Shown here in pieces: positions 11,288 through 20,634 of a DNA stretch of 64,000 nt. The position numbers and the translations under genes are program-made. The stretch's first letter is position 1. Each line of letters opens with the position of its first letter. The stretch comes from Paenirhizobium selenitireducens ATCC BAA-1503 (lineage in GTDB: Bacteria; Pseudomonadota; Alphaproteobacteria; Rhizobiales; Rhizobiaceae). The stretch is from assembly GCF_000518785.1 (NCBI RefSeq), contig NZ_JAEG01000001.1:372001-436000 (forward strand), given 5' to 3'. The notes beneath the pieces are model-generated. The model ran no database searches. It had not been told where the DNA came from and saw only the letters and a list, made by a program, of their open reading frames with translations.

Positions 11288-11728
11288 ATGCAGACCGCCA
11301 TTATTGTCATGACCATTCTCGGCTGCGACGACAACGTCACTCAATGCCACTATGTCGCGACCGCGCAGGAGCACTTCGTATCGGTCGCGCTGTGCGACGC
11401 GGCTTCGGAGAAGATCCTGGCGGGGTTCTCGGGCGTGAACTACCCCATGCTGGTCGCGGTGTGCCAGCCGCCGGAAAGCCAGACGGCGGAGATCCCGTCA
11501 CCGCCCGCCGACGCCAACCAGCCGGCCGAGGCCGCGACCGAGATCGCGCCGCTGCCCGGACCGGCGGCAACCCTGCCGGAGGAAGAACGCCAATCGCTCG
11601 CCGCCCGCGCCGTCGGCAAGATCCGCAAGGTTCTGCCCGACACGGCCGACATCCGCATGGTGTTCGAGACACCGCTGCACGTCGTCGCCGACAGCTATTC
11701 CTGGGTCGCCAAGAAGATTTCGCGCTAA
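11288..11728 (+). CDS. Conserved hypothetical protein, rhizobial type
   Basis: A 146-residue protein starting MQTAIIVMTILGCDDNVTQC. The N-terminal half carries five cysteines (CDD, CHY, CDA, VCQ and one more near the start) and is followed by a Pro/Ala/Glu-rich linker (about residues 63-98) and a basic helical C-terminus. It has no clear signal peptide, since the hydrophobic start is short and unflanked by basic residues. I recognise no catalytic motif. The GC-rich codon usage supports a real gene. It is convergent with the DUF2336 gene, 22 bp apart. Confidence 0.7.
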   Translation: MQTAIIVMTILGCDDNVTQCHYVATAQEHFVSVALCDAASEKILAGFSGVNYPMLVAVCQPPESQTAEIPSPPADANQPAEAATEIAPLPGPAATLPEEERQSLAARAVGKIRKVLPDTADIRMVFETPLHVVADSYSWVAKKISR

Positions 11729-11750
11729 GGGCCGATCACCGGCCGCTCCC

Positions 11751-12884
11751 TCAGGCGGCCAGGACGAGCCCGGTCGCATAGTCTCGCGCGCGACGCCGTT
11801 CCTCGGCCATCGCCAGTTTCGCCACCATGTCCATCAGTTCGCCGGCCGCCGCTGAGAGCGCGCCGAGGCTGTGCTGGCGCGCGATCAGAAGCGGCGCGAT
11901 ATTGTCCATGTCGGCGCTCGCCGACTGCACGGCATTGCGCCACAGCAGAATGGCTTCGACGAAGACCGAACTGATGTCGCGCGACAGGCCGACCGATTCG
12001 AGCAATGCGCGCACCGCATGATAGCGCGCCGTGGCGAGGATCGAGCGGACACGACGTTCTTCGAGGCTCGACAGCGTCGTCAGGGCTGAGGCGAAGAAAT
12101 CGGTGCGCCCGACACAAAGCGCATGCATCAAAAAGGCGGGCGTGAGGCGCCCTTCGGCGCGCAGGTGCTCGACCAGCACCGGAAGCTCGTCGGCCGTGAC
12201 CGAGCCGAGGATGGCGATGGTCGCCGCCCTGCCCGCCTCGCGGGTGATGCGTTCGATCCGTCGCGCGCCGATCGCCGCACGCACGAAGGCCGAGCCCGAC
12301 AGGGCGTCGGCGACGAACTGGACCAGCAGTTGGCGGACCGCCGCCGGCAGGTCGGGGCGATCGAGCAGCAGCGAGCGCACGCCGTCATGGCCGCCATGGC
12401 GTTCGGCGATGCGCTTCAATGTGAGCCGCGCAATGCTCGCGCTCTGATTCTCAAGGAGGACAACGACCTCTTCGGCATCGCCGATTTCAGCCAGCGCACC
12501 GGCGACGCCGCGCGAAAGGCCAGGCCGGGCGGCGATCAGCGCCCGGGTGACGCCGTTGCCACGGCCGGCCAGATCCACCAGATCCGAATCGGACAATACG
12601 GGCGAACGTAGGATCGGCAGCGAGGCGATTTCCGGCTGGTCCTCGGACAGCGACACCATCAGGGCGCGCGGCGCATCGGACGAATCGGCCAGCGCCTCGG
12701 CCAGCGCCAGACGCACACGCGGCGACGGATCATCGAGCAGATAGGTCATCGCCACATGGGCGGCATTGCGCTCCGGCGGCGCCATGGCGGAGCGAAGATA
12801 GGCCCTTGCCAGCGCATTGGCCGCGCGCGCCCTGTCTCCTGCCTTTGCCGTTTCCACCCACCGAAGAAAAGCCGCAACGATCAC
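11751..12884 (-). CDS. DUF2336 family protein
   Basis: A 377-residue all-helical, HEAT-like protein (repeated L.EAL..., LLDDPSPRVRLALAEALAD near the start). The pattern and length match the DUF2336 family of alphaproteobacteria, whose biochemical function is unknown. The start is uncertain: GTG at 12884 gives MIVAAFLRWVETAKAG, which reads like the usual N-terminus; a TTG at 12896 adds four residues. No neighbour on the same strand suggests an operon; it diverges from the CitE-like gene. Confidence 0.75.
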   Translation of the reverse strand: MIVAAFLRWVETAKAGDRARAANALARAYLRSAMAPPERNAAHVAMTYLLDDPSPRVRLALAEALADSSDAPRALMVSLSEDQPEIASLPILRSPVLSDSDLVDLAGRGNGVTRALIAARPGLSRGVAGALAEIGDAEEVVVLLENQSASIARLTLKRIAERHGGHDGVRSLLLDRPDLPAAVRQLLVQFVADALSGSAFVRAAIGARRIERITREAGRAATIAILGSVTADELPVLVEHLRAEGRLTPAFLMHALCVGRTDFFASALTTLSSLEERRVRSILATARYHAVRALLESVGLSRDISSVFVEAILLWRNAVQSASADMDNIAPLLIARQHSLGALSAAAGELMDMVAKLAMAEERRRARDYATGLVLAA

Positions 12885-12970
12885 TGAACAACCCAATCCG
12901 CGAAGAGAACACGCATGGCCGAGCGGCCACGGTTTGAAGCTAGCGGCAAAACGTTTAGATTTGGTTCACC

Positions 12971-13726
12971 ATGTTCATTAACCCCGAGGTCGACTTGCCC
13001 ATTCCCCCTGGTTTCAGCCTTGCCGGCCGCCTCCTGCGCGCGATCCTCGTCATGCCCGTCAGTACGAACGATGTCGCCTGCCCGCCGAAAGCCGATGCGC
13101 TGGCGATCCTGCCCGGCAATGCCGTGGCCGACTGGCCGTTGGCCGCAGAGATGATTCTCCGCCATCGGCAGGCCCATCCCGAGATTCCGATACTGATTGC
13201 TGTCGATTCGGGACTTGATGCCGATCGGCTGGACGAGCGCCTTGCGATCGTCATCCCCGCGCGCCCTGACGGCCTGATCGTCACCGGCGTCAGGAATGGT
13301 GCCGACCTGCAAAGGATGGATGTGATGCTCTCGGTGGCGGAAGCCGTCGCCGGGCAAGATCCCGGCGGAACCGTCATTCTCGCCATCGTCGGCGACAATC
13401 CGGCTGGCCTGCTCGATGCCGGCAGCCTAGCCGGCAGGACGCCGCGCCTGATGGCCATTGGCCGCAATGCAGCGGTTCTTGCGGCCACTTTCGGAATCGA
13501 GCGGCACTCGCCGGCTCCAGGCGCCTCCAGCGCGGTCTCGCTCAGCGGGGGGCTGACGGTCCTGGCCGCGGCAAAGGCGGGCGTGGCCGCGCTGGACTGG
13601 CTCGACCCGGCTCTTGAAGGTGAGGCGCTGGGCGAGGCCTGTGCCCGCGCGCGTGCCGATGGCTTCGGTATCCTGGCCACGGAAAACCCGGAGCAATTGG
13701 CGGCGATCGACGCCGCCTACCGCTGA
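12971..13726 (+). CDS. Degenerate HpcH/HpaI-CitE-like barrel protein
   Basis: A 251-residue protein with the layout of CitE/HpcH-HpaI aldolases: the N-terminal strand, PDGLIVTGVRNGADLQRMD in place of the PDGI..PKV.S..DL strand, and a C-terminal part (ALDWLDPAL.GEALGEACARARADGFGILATENPEQLAAIDAAY) that follows the family's last strands. The family's acidic metal-binding LED motif is absent and the HPxQ near the C-terminus reads ENPEQ, so lyase activity is doubtful. It may be a non-catalytic relative. Its last 10 bp overlap the convergent flavin reductase gene. Confidence 0.55.
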   Translation: MFINPEVDLPIPPGFSLAGRLLRAILVMPVSTNDVACPPKADALAILPGNAVADWPLAAEMILRHRQAHPEIPILIAVDSGLDADRLDERLAIVIPARPDGLIVTGVRNGADLQRMDVMLSVAEAVAGQDPGGTVILAIVGDNPAGLLDAGSLAGRTPRLMAIGRNAAVLAATFGIERHSPAPGASSAVSLSGGLTVLAAAKAGVAALDWLDPALEGEALGEACARARADGFGILATENPEQLAAIDAAYR

Positions 13727-14340
13727 TCCGGCTTGGCCGGCGCCTGCGGCCGGAACAGCTCGAAGACCGGCTGTATCTCGGCATAATCCATGTAGCCCAG
13801 CCGCGTCACCGGGCGGGCGAGACCCACGTCGAACCGGCCGTCCCGGATCACGCGCTCGTCGATATGGATGCCGACCACCTGGCCGAAGACCGCGTGACTG
13901 TCGCTGTCTTCGCCCTCGATGGTCTTCAGAGTATGGATCTCCGTCACCCGGCATTCGAGCACGGCATGCGCCTCACCGACATAGGGCGCATCGACCAGTT
14001 GCCCCATGACCGGGGTGAGGCCCGCGATGGAAAACTCGTCCGTGCCATAGGGAACCGCGACGGAGGACGCGTTCATCGGATGAAGAAGATCGGCGCTGAC
14101 GAAGTTCGCCGTGAACACGCCGGTCTCTTGCGCATTGCGCAGCGAATCCTTGCGGCCGCTCGACGAGAACATGACGATCTTCGGCCGGTCGCTGACCGCG
14201 TTGAAGAAGGAATAGGGCGAGAGGTTGTAACTCCCGTCCCGCCCCTTGGTGCCGATCCAGCCGATCGGCCGCGGCGCGACGATCGCCTTGAAGGGATCAT
14301 GCGCCAGACCGTGCCGGTTGCTTTCCGTATCATAGAACAT
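13717..14340 (-). CDS. Flavin reductase-like (FMN-binding) protein
   Basis: A 207-residue member of the flavin reductase-like, FMN-binding split-barrel family: APRPIGWIGTKGRDGSYNLSPYSFFN near residues 22-47 is the standard FMN-contacting segment, followed by a DSLRNAQETG.FTANFVS stretch. Such proteins reduce free flavin with NAD(P)H or act as the reductase of a two-component oxygenase; the partner is not evident. Its ATG overlaps the nitroreductase stop codon by one base (TGATG), so the two are translationally coupled. Confidence 0.85.
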   Translation of the reverse strand: MFYDTESNRHGLAHDPFKAIVAPRPIGWIGTKGRDGSYNLSPYSFFNAVSDRPKIVMFSSSGRKDSLRNAQETGVFTANFVSADLLHPMNASSVAVPYGTDEFSIAGLTPVMGQLVDAPYVGEAHAVLECRVTEIHTLKTIEGEDSDSHAVFGQVVGIHIDERVIRDGRFDVGLARPVTRLGYMDYAEIQPVFELFRPQAPAKPDQR

Positions 14341-14924
14341 CAGCCTTCGTTGCCCACCCAGGTGACGATGTCGGACAGTGCCGGGCGCGGCCGCTCGGTG
14401 ACCGGGAACGTCGTCGAGCCGATGTGGATGAAGCCGGCGACCTTCTCGCCCGGCCGGATGCCGAGCAGCGGATGGGCCTTCTGGTCATAGGCGAACCATT
14501 CGGTCAGCCAGTTCGACACATAGCCATGGGCATTGGCCGCCATCAGAAGGTTGAGGCAGACCGCGCCGGCCGACATCAGCTGTTCCCATTCGGGGATCTT
14601 CATATGCGGACCGGCGGTGCTGATCACGCCGATCACCACCGGCGCCCGGGTGAAGCGCGCGCGCTCCACGGCGATCATCTCCTCGGACAGTTCGGGATTC
14701 TTCTCGAGCGCCATGGCCAGAAGCGCCTCGCCGATACGGGCGCGCTCGGCGCCGCGATAGACGACGAATCGCCAGGGCGCGATTTTTCCGTGGTCGGGAA
14801 CGCGCACGGCGAGCGTCAGGATCTGCTCGATCTCGGCGGTCGACGGACCCGGTTCGCACATCTGGAAGGCGGGCACCGAGCGGCGCACGGCAAGATAATC
14901 GATCAGCTTGATATCATTTTTCAT
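14340..14924 (-). CDS. Nitroreductase family protein
   Basis: A 194-residue FMN-dependent nitroreductase-fold protein. The N-terminal RRSVPAF supplies the usual R-R-S flavin-phosphate contact, [15 protein letters not shown] is the conserved PS..N.QPW region in variant form, and [15 protein letters not shown] is the C-terminal family motif. It is expected to be a dimeric NAD(P)H oxidoreductase; the substrate cannot be inferred. First gene of a two-gene unit with the flavin reductase-like protein. It is divergent from the exported protein at 15025. Confidence 0.85.
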   Translation of the reverse strand: MKNDIKLIDYLAVRRSVPAFQMCEPGPSTAEIEQILTLAVRVPDHGKIAPWRFVVYRGAERARIGEALLAMALEKNPELSEEMIAVERARFTRAPVVIGVISTAGPHMKIPEWEQLMSAGAVCLNLLMAANAHGYVSNWLTEWFAYDQKAHPLLGIRPGEKVAGFIHIGSTTFPVTERPRPALSDIVTWVGNEG

Positions 14925-15024
14925 ATTCGGACACTTTCACGGCTCTTCTGGCGGCTGCGACGTCTTGAAATTGCCACCGCATTGGGATTGAACTTGCTGC
15001 CATTGGAGAGGAAGTCAACCAGTT

Positions 15025-15981
15025 GTGTCATCCATGAACGGCCATTCCCTTGCAGCCCGCTTCGTTCTCGTCGTGGCGACCCTGCTCCTCGTCCTGAGCC
15101 CGGCGCGCGGCGAAGACGCATTCAAGGCATTCAAGCAGCTCGACGGCTCGGTCAAGATGCCGAAGCTCAATGCCTTCTCACCCAATATGGGCACCGCGAT
15201 CCAGCCGAGCTCGGCGCGCAATGTCAGCCTCGAGGCACGCTTGACGGGCGACGGCGAGGCGATGCAGCAGGGTCTTTCCTGGCGGGTGTTCAGCCCCATT
15301 CCCGGCGCCGACGGCAAGCTGCCGCTGCTGGCCAGCGCCGAGGGCGGCTCCGCCGACTTCCAGCTTTCCCCCGGCGACTACTTCGTCAACGTCTCCTTCG
15401 GCCGCGCCGGGGCGACCAAGAAGCTCACCATCCCGACCGCGGGCGACGTCGAGAAGCAGGTGCTCGTACTCGACGCCGGCGGCATCCTGCTCAACGCCGT
15501 GTCAGGCCCCGACACCCGAATCCCGGCCAAGGACCTCAAGTTCGACGTCTATTCGTCCGAGGCGCAGGCCGACGGCGAGCGTGGCCTGGTGCTGGCCGAC
15601 GTGCCAGCCGACACCATCGTCCGGCTCAATGCCGGCACCTATCACATCGTCTCCGAATATGGCGCGGTCAACGCCGTGGTGCGCGCCGACATCAAGGTCG
15701 AGGCGGGCAAGCTGACCGAAGCGATGATCCAGCACCGCGCCTCGCAGATCAATCTCAAGCTGGTCTCCGAGGCTGGCGGCGAGGCGATCGCCGACACCGC
15801 CTGGTCGGTGCTGACCGGTTCGGGCGATATCGTCGCCGAAAGCGTCAGCGCCTTCCCGGTCATGGTGCTCGCCGAAGGCACCTACACGGCCGTCGCCCGC
15901 AACAAGGAAAAGATCTACCAGAAGGATTTCACCGTGGACGCCGGGCGCAACGAAGACGTGGAGATCCTGCTGACGCAGTGA
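15025..15981 (+). CDS. Exported protein of unknown function
   Basis: A 318-residue protein with a clear Sec signal peptide (hydrophobic FVLVVATLLLVLSP, cleavage at ARG/ED near residue 30). The rest is rich in beta-strand, with repeated modules of the kind seen in carboxypeptidase-regulatory or Ig-like folds (LSPGDYFVNVSFG, LNAGTYHIVSEYG, LAEGTYTAVARN, about 90 residues apart). Function unknown; periplasmic location expected. The GTG at 15025 is chosen because a GGAGAGGAAG site sits 10 nt upstream; the ATG at 15034 would be too far from it. Confidence 0.75.
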   Translation: MSSMNGHSLAARFVLVVATLLLVLSPARGEDAFKAFKQLDGSVKMPKLNAFSPNMGTAIQPSSARNVSLEARLTGDGEAMQQGLSWRVFSPIPGADGKLPLLASAEGGSADFQLSPGDYFVNVSFGRAGATKKLTIPTAGDVEKQVLVLDAGGILLNAVSGPDTRIPAKDLKFDVYSSEAQADGERGLVLADVPADTIVRLNAGTYHIVSEYGAVNAVVRADIKVEAGKLTEAMIQHRASQINLKLVSEAGGEAIADTAWSVLTGSGDIVAESVSAFPVMVLAEGTYTAVARNKEKIYQKDFTVDAGRNEDVEILLTQ

Positions 15982-16335
15982 GGCGCGACAGGGTTCGTGA
16001 CCGAGACAGATCCGGGCAAGACCTTGCATACGAAAGGGCCGCAGCGATATCCACTCGTCTTCTCCCCAGCGGGGAGAAGGTGGCGCGCAGCGCCGGATGA
16101 GGGGGCCCTTGGCGCTAAGCAAAATGGCTTCCGCCCCCCTCATCGCCTCGCATCCGCTCGGCACTTCTCCCCGCTGGGGAGAAGAGGGAATCCAGCAACA
16201 GGCGCCGCACGCTCCGGCAATGGCACAACCAAGGAAAAGCTGGCAGGGGGGCAGTCAGTAGCCTAAGGGCCGCCCGGGAAATAGGCGACCCTTTCCATTT
16301 CAGGCGCCGGCCTGAGGCCGGCACCATGGCTAAGA
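15982..16335. other. Intergenic region with palindromic element
   Basis: 354 bp between two convergent genes. It contains the RIME-like palindrome (16058-16186), an imperfect hairpin at 16265-16293, and a 7-bp hairpin next to the thrS stop codon (GCCGGCC-TGA-GGCCGGC, 16306-16322) with no U-tract. No coding sequence is credible. Confidence 0.6.
16058..16186. repeat. RIME-like palindromic intergenic repeat
   Basis: Two copies of CTTCTCCCC-(AGC or GCT)-GGGGAGAAG, each itself palindromic, flank the element at 16059-16079 and 16164-16184 in inverted orientation. Inside them, GATGAGGGG (16096-16104) pairs with CCCCTCATC (16136-16144). The whole can fold into a long hairpin. The sequence matches the familiar class of rhizobial intergenic mosaic elements (RIME) in pattern; assignment to a named subtype is by memory. 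Confidence 0.7.
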
Positions 16336-18342
16336 TCAGGCCCTGGCAGCCTTGGCCGCCAGCTTGCGCTTCAGGTCAGGCGCGGTTGCCTCGAGGCTGA
16401 GCGATGCGATCGCCTCGTCCAGCGTCATCGACACCTGGTCTTGCGATCCGAGGCGGCGGATGTTGACGGTGCGCTCTTCGGCCTCGCGCTTGCCGCAGAC
16501 GATGATCACCGGAACCTTGGTTACCGAATGCTCGCGGACCTTGTAGTTGATCTTCTCGTTGCGGAAGTCAGTCTCGACGGCAAGCCCCGCTTCGCGCAGC
16601 ACCTCGGCGACCTCGCGGCCGTAGTCGTCCGCATCCGAGGTGATCGTCGCGACGACCGCCTGGACCGGTGCGAGCCACAGCGGCATGTGACCGGCGAAGT
16701 TCTCGATCAGGATGCCGAGGAACCGTTCCATCGAGCCGCAGATGGCGCGGTGGATCATCACCGGCTGGGTCTTTTCCGAGTTCTGGTCGATGTAGAAGGC
16801 GCCGAAGCGTTCCGGCAGGTTGAAGTCGACCTGCGTCGTGCCGCACTGCCATTCGCGGCCGATGGCGTCCTTCAGCGTGTATTCGAACTTCGGACCGTAG
16901 AAGGCGCCCTCGCCCGGCAGGATGCCGGTCTTGATGCGGCCGCCGGACTGCGCCTCGATCTGCTGCAACACCTCCGTCATCACCGATTCGGCGCGGTCCC
17001 ACAGGTCGTCCGAGCCGACGCGCTTGTCGGGACGGGTCGACAGCTTGACGACGATCTCGCTGAAGCCGAAGTCCTCGTAGACCGAGAGAATGAGGTCGTT
17101 GATGCGCAGGCACTCGGCCGCCAACTGCTCGTCGGTGCAGAAGACATGCGCGTCGTCCTGGGTGAAGCCGCGCACGCGCATCAGCCCGTGCAGCGCGCCC
17201 GACGGCTCGTAGCGGTGCACATTGCCGAACTCGGCGAGGCGGACCGGCAGTTCGCGGTAGGACTTCAGGCCGTGCTTGAAGATCTGGATATGGCCCGGGC
17301 AGTTCATCGGTTTCAGCGCGAAGACGCGTTCGTCCTCGTGCTCCTCACCGGCGACGGTGACCTTGAACATGTTGTCACGGTACCAGCCCCAGTGACCCGA
17401 GGTTTCCCACAGCGACTTGTCGAGCACCTGCGGCGCGTTGACTTCCTGGTAGGTGCCGGCCAGACGGCGGCGCATATAGGCCACCAGCGTCTGGAAGATG
17501 CGCCAGCCCTTGCCGTGCCAGAAGACGACGCCCGGGCCCTCTTCCTGGAAATGGAACAGGTCCATTTCGCGGCCGAGCTTGCGGTGGTCGCGCTTCTCCG
17601 CTTCCGCGAGGATATGCAGGTAGTTGTCGAGCTGTTCCTGCTCGGCCCAGGCCGTGCCGTAGATGCGGGTCAGCATCGGCTTGGTGGAATCGCCGCGCCA
17701 GTAGGCGCCGGCCACCTTCATCAGCTTGAAGGCCGTGCCGATCTGGCCGGTAGACGCCATGTGCGGGCCGCGGCACAGGTCGAACCAGTCGCCCTGGAAA
17801 TAGATCTTCAGGTCCTGGTCGGCCGGGATCGCATCGACGAGCTCGACCTTGTAGGCCTCGCCCTTGTCGGCAAAGACGTCACGGGCCTTGTCGCGCGACC
17901 AGATTTCCTTGGTGAACGGCTTGTTGCGCTGGATGATCTCCTTCATCCGCTTCTCGATCTTCGGCAGATCTTCGGGCGTGAAGGGCCAGTCCTCGCGCGT
18001 GTCGGGATGGACACGCTTGAAGTCGTAGTAGAAGCCGTTTTCGATCACCGGACCGATGGTCACCTGGGTACCGGGCCACAATTCCTGAACCGCCTCGGCC
18101 ATCACATGGGCCGTGTCGTGGCGGATGAGTTCGAGGGCGCGCGGATCCTGTCGGGTGACGATCTCGATGGCGCCGGTTTCGACCGGGTCGGACAGGTCGC
18201 GCAGCGTGCCGTCGAGCGTGATGGCGAGCGCCTTCTTGGCCAGCGACTTGGAGATCGCTTCGGCAACCTCGCGGCCGGTCGTGCCGGCGGCGTAAGCGCG
18301 GACGGAACCGTCGGGGAATGTGAGGGAAACGGATTCTGACAT
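16336..18342 (-). CDS. thrS: Threonyl-tRNA synthetase
   Basis: Charges tRNA-Thr and hydrolyses mischarged Ser-tRNA. The 668-residue protein has the TGS domain (residues 1-65), the editing domain with HDTAH and the CRGPH motif, and the class II core with the zinc-site region [26 protein letters not shown] (motif 2) and [11 protein letters not shown] (motif 3), then the anticodon-binding domain. The start at 18342 ([13 protein letters not shown]) has AAGGAG at the right distance. No T-box is expected in this group and none is seen. The plus-strand open frame across the gene is a shadow. Confidence 0.96.
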   Translation of the reverse strand: MSESVSLTFPDGSVRAYAAGTTGREVAEAISKSLAKKALAITLDGTLRDLSDPVETGAIEIVTRQDPRALELIRHDTAHVMAEAVQELWPGTQVTIGPVIENGFYYDFKRVHPDTREDWPFTPEDLPKIEKRMKEIIQRNKPFTKEIWSRDKARDVFADKGEAYKVELVDAIPADQDLKIYFQGDWFDLCRGPHMASTGQIGTAFKLMKVAGAYWRGDSTKPMLTRIYGTAWAEQEQLDNYLHILAEAEKRDHRKLGREMDLFHFQEEGPGVVFWHGKGWRIFQTLVAYMRRRLAGTYQEVNAPQVLDKSLWETSGHWGWYRDNMFKVTVAGEEHEDERVFALKPMNCPGHIQIFKHGLKSYRELPVRLAEFGNVHRYEPSGALHGLMRVRGFTQDDAHVFCTDEQLAAECLRINDLILSVYEDFGFSEIVVKLSTRPDKRVGSDDLWDRAESVMTEVLQQIEAQSGGRIKTGILPGEGAFYGPKFEYTLKDAIGREWQCGTTQVDFNLPERFGAFYIDQNSEKTQPVMIHRAICGSMERFLGILIENFAGHMPLWLAPVQAVVATITSDADDYGREVAEVLREAGLAVETDFRNEKINYKVREHSVTKVPVIIVCGKREAEERTVNIRRLGSQDQVSMTLDEAIASLSLEATAPDLKRKLAAKAARA

Positions 18343-18383
18343 GGTTTGCTCCTTATCCAGTCCCGCCAACCAATGCGGGTGGT

Positions 18384-18407
18384 AAAAAAAGACCGGCTCG
18401 GCCGGCT
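18384..18407 (-). terminator. Terminator of the IscU-YidD-DUF2267 operon
   Basis: On the minus strand a 6-bp stem GCCGGC/GCCGGT with a CGA loop (18392-18406) is followed by seven T residues (18390-18384). It lies between the DUF2267 gene and thrS. Confidence 0.7.
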
Positions 18408-18464
18408 ATCAACGCGCCGGGTGATAATGCCAAAACGGCCGTGAGTAAAGATTATGTTGGACGA

Positions 18465-18884
18465 TCACGGCGTCCAGAAAGCCCGCGCCGCGGGCGGCAG
18501 GCTCGCCAGGACGCGCTCGAACGCCGCGGGATCGACATGGCGGCGAAGGGCGGATGCCACATCGGCTATGGCGGTTTCGGTGGAGAAATTGTGGTCCGGG
18601 CGCAGCTCCCTTGCCTCGCGGCTCATCGCCTGGCGCGACGCAAAGGCCCTGATCGGCTCCTCCACGTTCCAGTCGCTGACGAAGATCGCCCGCAGCACGG
18701 GCGGCAGGACATCGGCGAAGCAAAGCGCCTGCTGCACCGTCAGACGTCTGCGGAAGACCTGCAGCACGCCCTGCAGCATCGTATAGGCCTGGTGCGTGGT
18801 CGTCAGCATCGAGGTGTCGCGCAGGTCCTCCATGAAGCTGTCGAAATCCCGCGACGCCTGTCGGTATTCCATCGGCATGGGCAT
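18465..18884 (-). CDS. DUF2267 domain protein
   Basis: A 139-residue protein consisting almost entirely of a DUF2267 domain: AYTMLQGVLQVFRRRLTVQQALCFADVLPPVLRAIFVSDW (about residues 29-68) is the family core. Function unknown. The ATG at 18884 has AAGGAG 11 nt upstream, and that site lies inside the last codons of yidD, 5 bp away, so the genes are probably coupled. Third and last gene of an operon with an IscU-like scaffold and yidD. Confidence 0.8.
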   Translation of the reverse strand: MPMPMEYRQASRDFDSFMEDLRDTSMLTTTHQAYTMLQGVLQVFRRRLTVQQALCFADVLPPVLRAIFVSDWNVEEPIRAFASRQAMSREARELRPDHNFSTETAIADVASALRRHVDPAAFERVLASLPPAARAFWTP

Positions 18885-18889
18885 GAGGA

Positions 18890-19273
18890 TCAGTGCTCCT
18901 TCTCGCCCGTCTTCCGCCCCGCCCGCCAGTAGGACCACGGCGCCCACCAGCGCACGTCGCGGGGCAGCTGTTCCGGCACCGGATCGACACCCCAGGTGCC
19001 GCCCGGACCGCAACGGCCAACCCGAAACAGCGTCAGCCACCCGCCCGACCACAAGCCGTGGCGGGCGATCGCCTCATAGCCATATTCGGAACAGGTCGGC
19101 ATGTGACGGCAGGAATTGCCGATCAGGCTCGACAGCGTCAGCTGGTAGAGGCGGATGAGGCCCATGCCGAGCAGCCGGTCGGGGGTCTTGGCGAACGGTC
19201 CGGACCAGTTGCGCGAGCGGCTTTGACCGCCGGGCTCCTTGCCGGAATGCCCGCATCCCGGGGCGTTGCACAT
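18890..19273 (-). CDS. yidD: Membrane protein insertion efficiency factor YidD
   Basis: YidD is a small membrane-associated protein that assists YidC-dependent insertion. The 127-residue protein carries the complete signature: GLIRLYQLTLSSLIG (amphipathic helix), CRHMPTCSEYGYEAIARHG, then LFRVGRCGPGGTWGVDPVP. A 35-residue basic extension precedes the usual N-terminus, so a start closer to MGLIRLYQ (about residue 37) is possible. The chosen ATG lies one base after the stop of the IscU-like gene. It is not next to rnpA, yidC or rpmH here, but beside an Fe-S scaffold. Confidence 0.9.
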   Translation of the reverse strand: MCNAPGCGHSGKEPGGQSRSRNWSGPFAKTPDRLLGMGLIRLYQLTLSSLIGNSCRHMPTCSEYGYEAIARHGLWSGGWLTLFRVGRCGPGGTWGVDPVPEQLPRDVRWWAPWSYWRAGRKTGEKEH

Positions 19274-19274
19274 C

Positions 19275-19724
19275 TCAGCCGGCCACGGCGACGGCCGCGC
19301 CCTTCGGCTCGATCTGGTCGAGGCAGTCGACCACCGCCTCGAAGGTCAGCATGGTGGAGGCGTGGCGGGCCTTGTAGTCCTTGACCGGCTTCAGGAAGCG
19401 CATGTCCTCGAACCGGCCGGAAGGCCCCTCGCCGCCGTCCTTCAGCATGGCGAGCATGTCGATGCGCGCCTGGCGGATTTCCGCCGGCGTCGCGCCGATC
19501 ACATGGCGCGCCATGATCGACGACGAAGCCTGTCCGAGCGCGCAGGCCTTCACCTCGTGGGAAAAATCGCTGACCAGGCCATCAGCCATCTTCACATAGA
19601 CCTTGACCCGCGAACCGCACAGCTTCGAGTGCTTCTCGGCGCTGGCATCGGCATCGGCGAGCTTTCCCGTCCGCTCGATATTGCCGGCGAATTCGAGAAT
19701 CCTGGAATTGTAAATGTCGTCCAT
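19275..19724 (-). CDS. IscU/NifU-like Fe-S cluster scaffold protein
   Basis: A 149-residue NifU-N/IscU-fold protein that should hold nascent Fe-S clusters. It has MDDIYN at the start, as in SufU/IscU proteins (position of YN..I.), and three candidate ligand cysteines: KLCGS (about 35), KACALGQASSSIMA (about 61) and DCLDQ (about 133). The arrangement is closer to stand-alone alphaproteobacterial iron-sulfur assembly scaffold proteins than to classical IscU. First gene of an operon with yidD and DUF2267; divergent from folE. Confidence 0.85.
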   Translation of the reverse strand: MDDIYNSRILEFAGNIERTGKLADADASAEKHSKLCGSRVKVYVKMADGLVSDFSHEVKACALGQASSSIMARHVIGATPAEIRQARIDMLAMLKDGGEGPSGRFEDMRFLKPVKDYKARHASTMLTFEAVVDCLDQIEPKGAAVAVAG

Positions 19725-19996
19725 GATCGGCCTGGAGCTTTCCTGAAACGGCTATACGTCATTGGGTGCGAAGCGGATTGTCGCCACCTGCGCGACACTG
19801 TGTTGCGCCCGTGTTCCTTCACACTTCCCAAGTCGCTATTATATGTAAGGTCAGAACTCGGTCCAAACAAATCACGCGCAAATGCCTGCGCCGGAGCGAA
19901 AATCGGAAGAACGGACTTGCCAAGATGAACCGAGTTACGCATTTACAGGCGGAAAAGTCGAAACAGGCGGTCCGGAACCTCAAGGACCGGGAGACC

Positions 19997-20608
19997 ATGG
20001 GCATGGATGCCAGCGTCAACAAAATCGTCCCCGTGGACCAGCGGCCGAGCCGCGAAGAGGCGGAAAACGCCGTGCGGGTGCTGCTGCGCTGGGCCGGCGA
20101 CGATCCGGCGCGCGAGGGCCTGCTCGACACACCAAAGCGCGTCGTCAACGCCTATCGCGAACTCTTCGCCGGATACGATGCCGACATCGAGGACGTGCTC
20201 GGCACGACCTTCGGTGAAGTTGCCGGCTATGACGACATCGTGCTGGTGCGCGACATCCCGTTCTTTTCGCACTGCGAGCACCACATGCTGCCGGTGATCG
20301 GCAAGGCGCATGTCGCCTACCTGCCCGACGGCCGCGTGCTCGGCCTGTCGAAGATCGCCCGCGTCGTCGACGTGTTCGGCCGCCGCCTGCAGACGCAGGA
20401 AGCCATGACCGCCCAGATCGCCGCGGCGATCGACGAGACCCTGGCACCCAAGGGCGTCGCCGTGTTCATCGAGGCCGAGCATATGTGCATGGCCATGCGG
20501 GGCGTGCAGAAATCGGGCTCGACGACGCTCACCACCACCTTCACCGGCCGCTTCAAGGACAATGCCGCAGAACAGGCGCGGTTCATGTCGATGGTGCGCG
20601 GCCGCTGA
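19997..20608 (+). CDS. folE: GTP cyclohydrolase I
   Basis: Makes 7,8-dihydroneopterin triphosphate from GTP, the first step of folate and pterin (and queuosine) synthesis. The 203-residue protein has [30 protein letters not shown], the zinc-site motif [10 protein letters not shown] with Cys and His ligands, GLSKIARVV, and [12 protein letters not shown] with the second zinc cysteine. The start is uncertain: ATG 19997 or 20003 (with AAGGA and GGGAG upstream) give the usual N-terminus; ATG 19925 would add 24 residues. Followed 26 bp later by hisI. Confidence 0.92.
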   Translation: MGMDASVNKIVPVDQRPSREEAENAVRVLLRWAGDDPAREGLLDTPKRVVNAYRELFAGYDADIEDVLGTTFGEVAGYDDIVLVRDIPFFSHCEHHMLPVIGKAHVAYLPDGRVLGLSKIARVVDVFGRRLQTQEAMTAQIAAAIDETLAPKGVAVFIEAEHMCMAMRGVQKSGSTTLTTTFTGRFKDNAAEQARFMSMVRGR

Positions 20609-20634
20609 CCGCTTTTTCTTTGAGGACCTGACCG

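Noticed and set aside
16306-16322. Hairpin after thrS as an intrinsic terminator
   Set aside because: Good 7-bp stem but no U-tract on either strand; not called a terminator.
16441-18339. 632-codon plus-strand open frame
   Set aside because: Antisense shadow of thrS; no ribosome site or motif.
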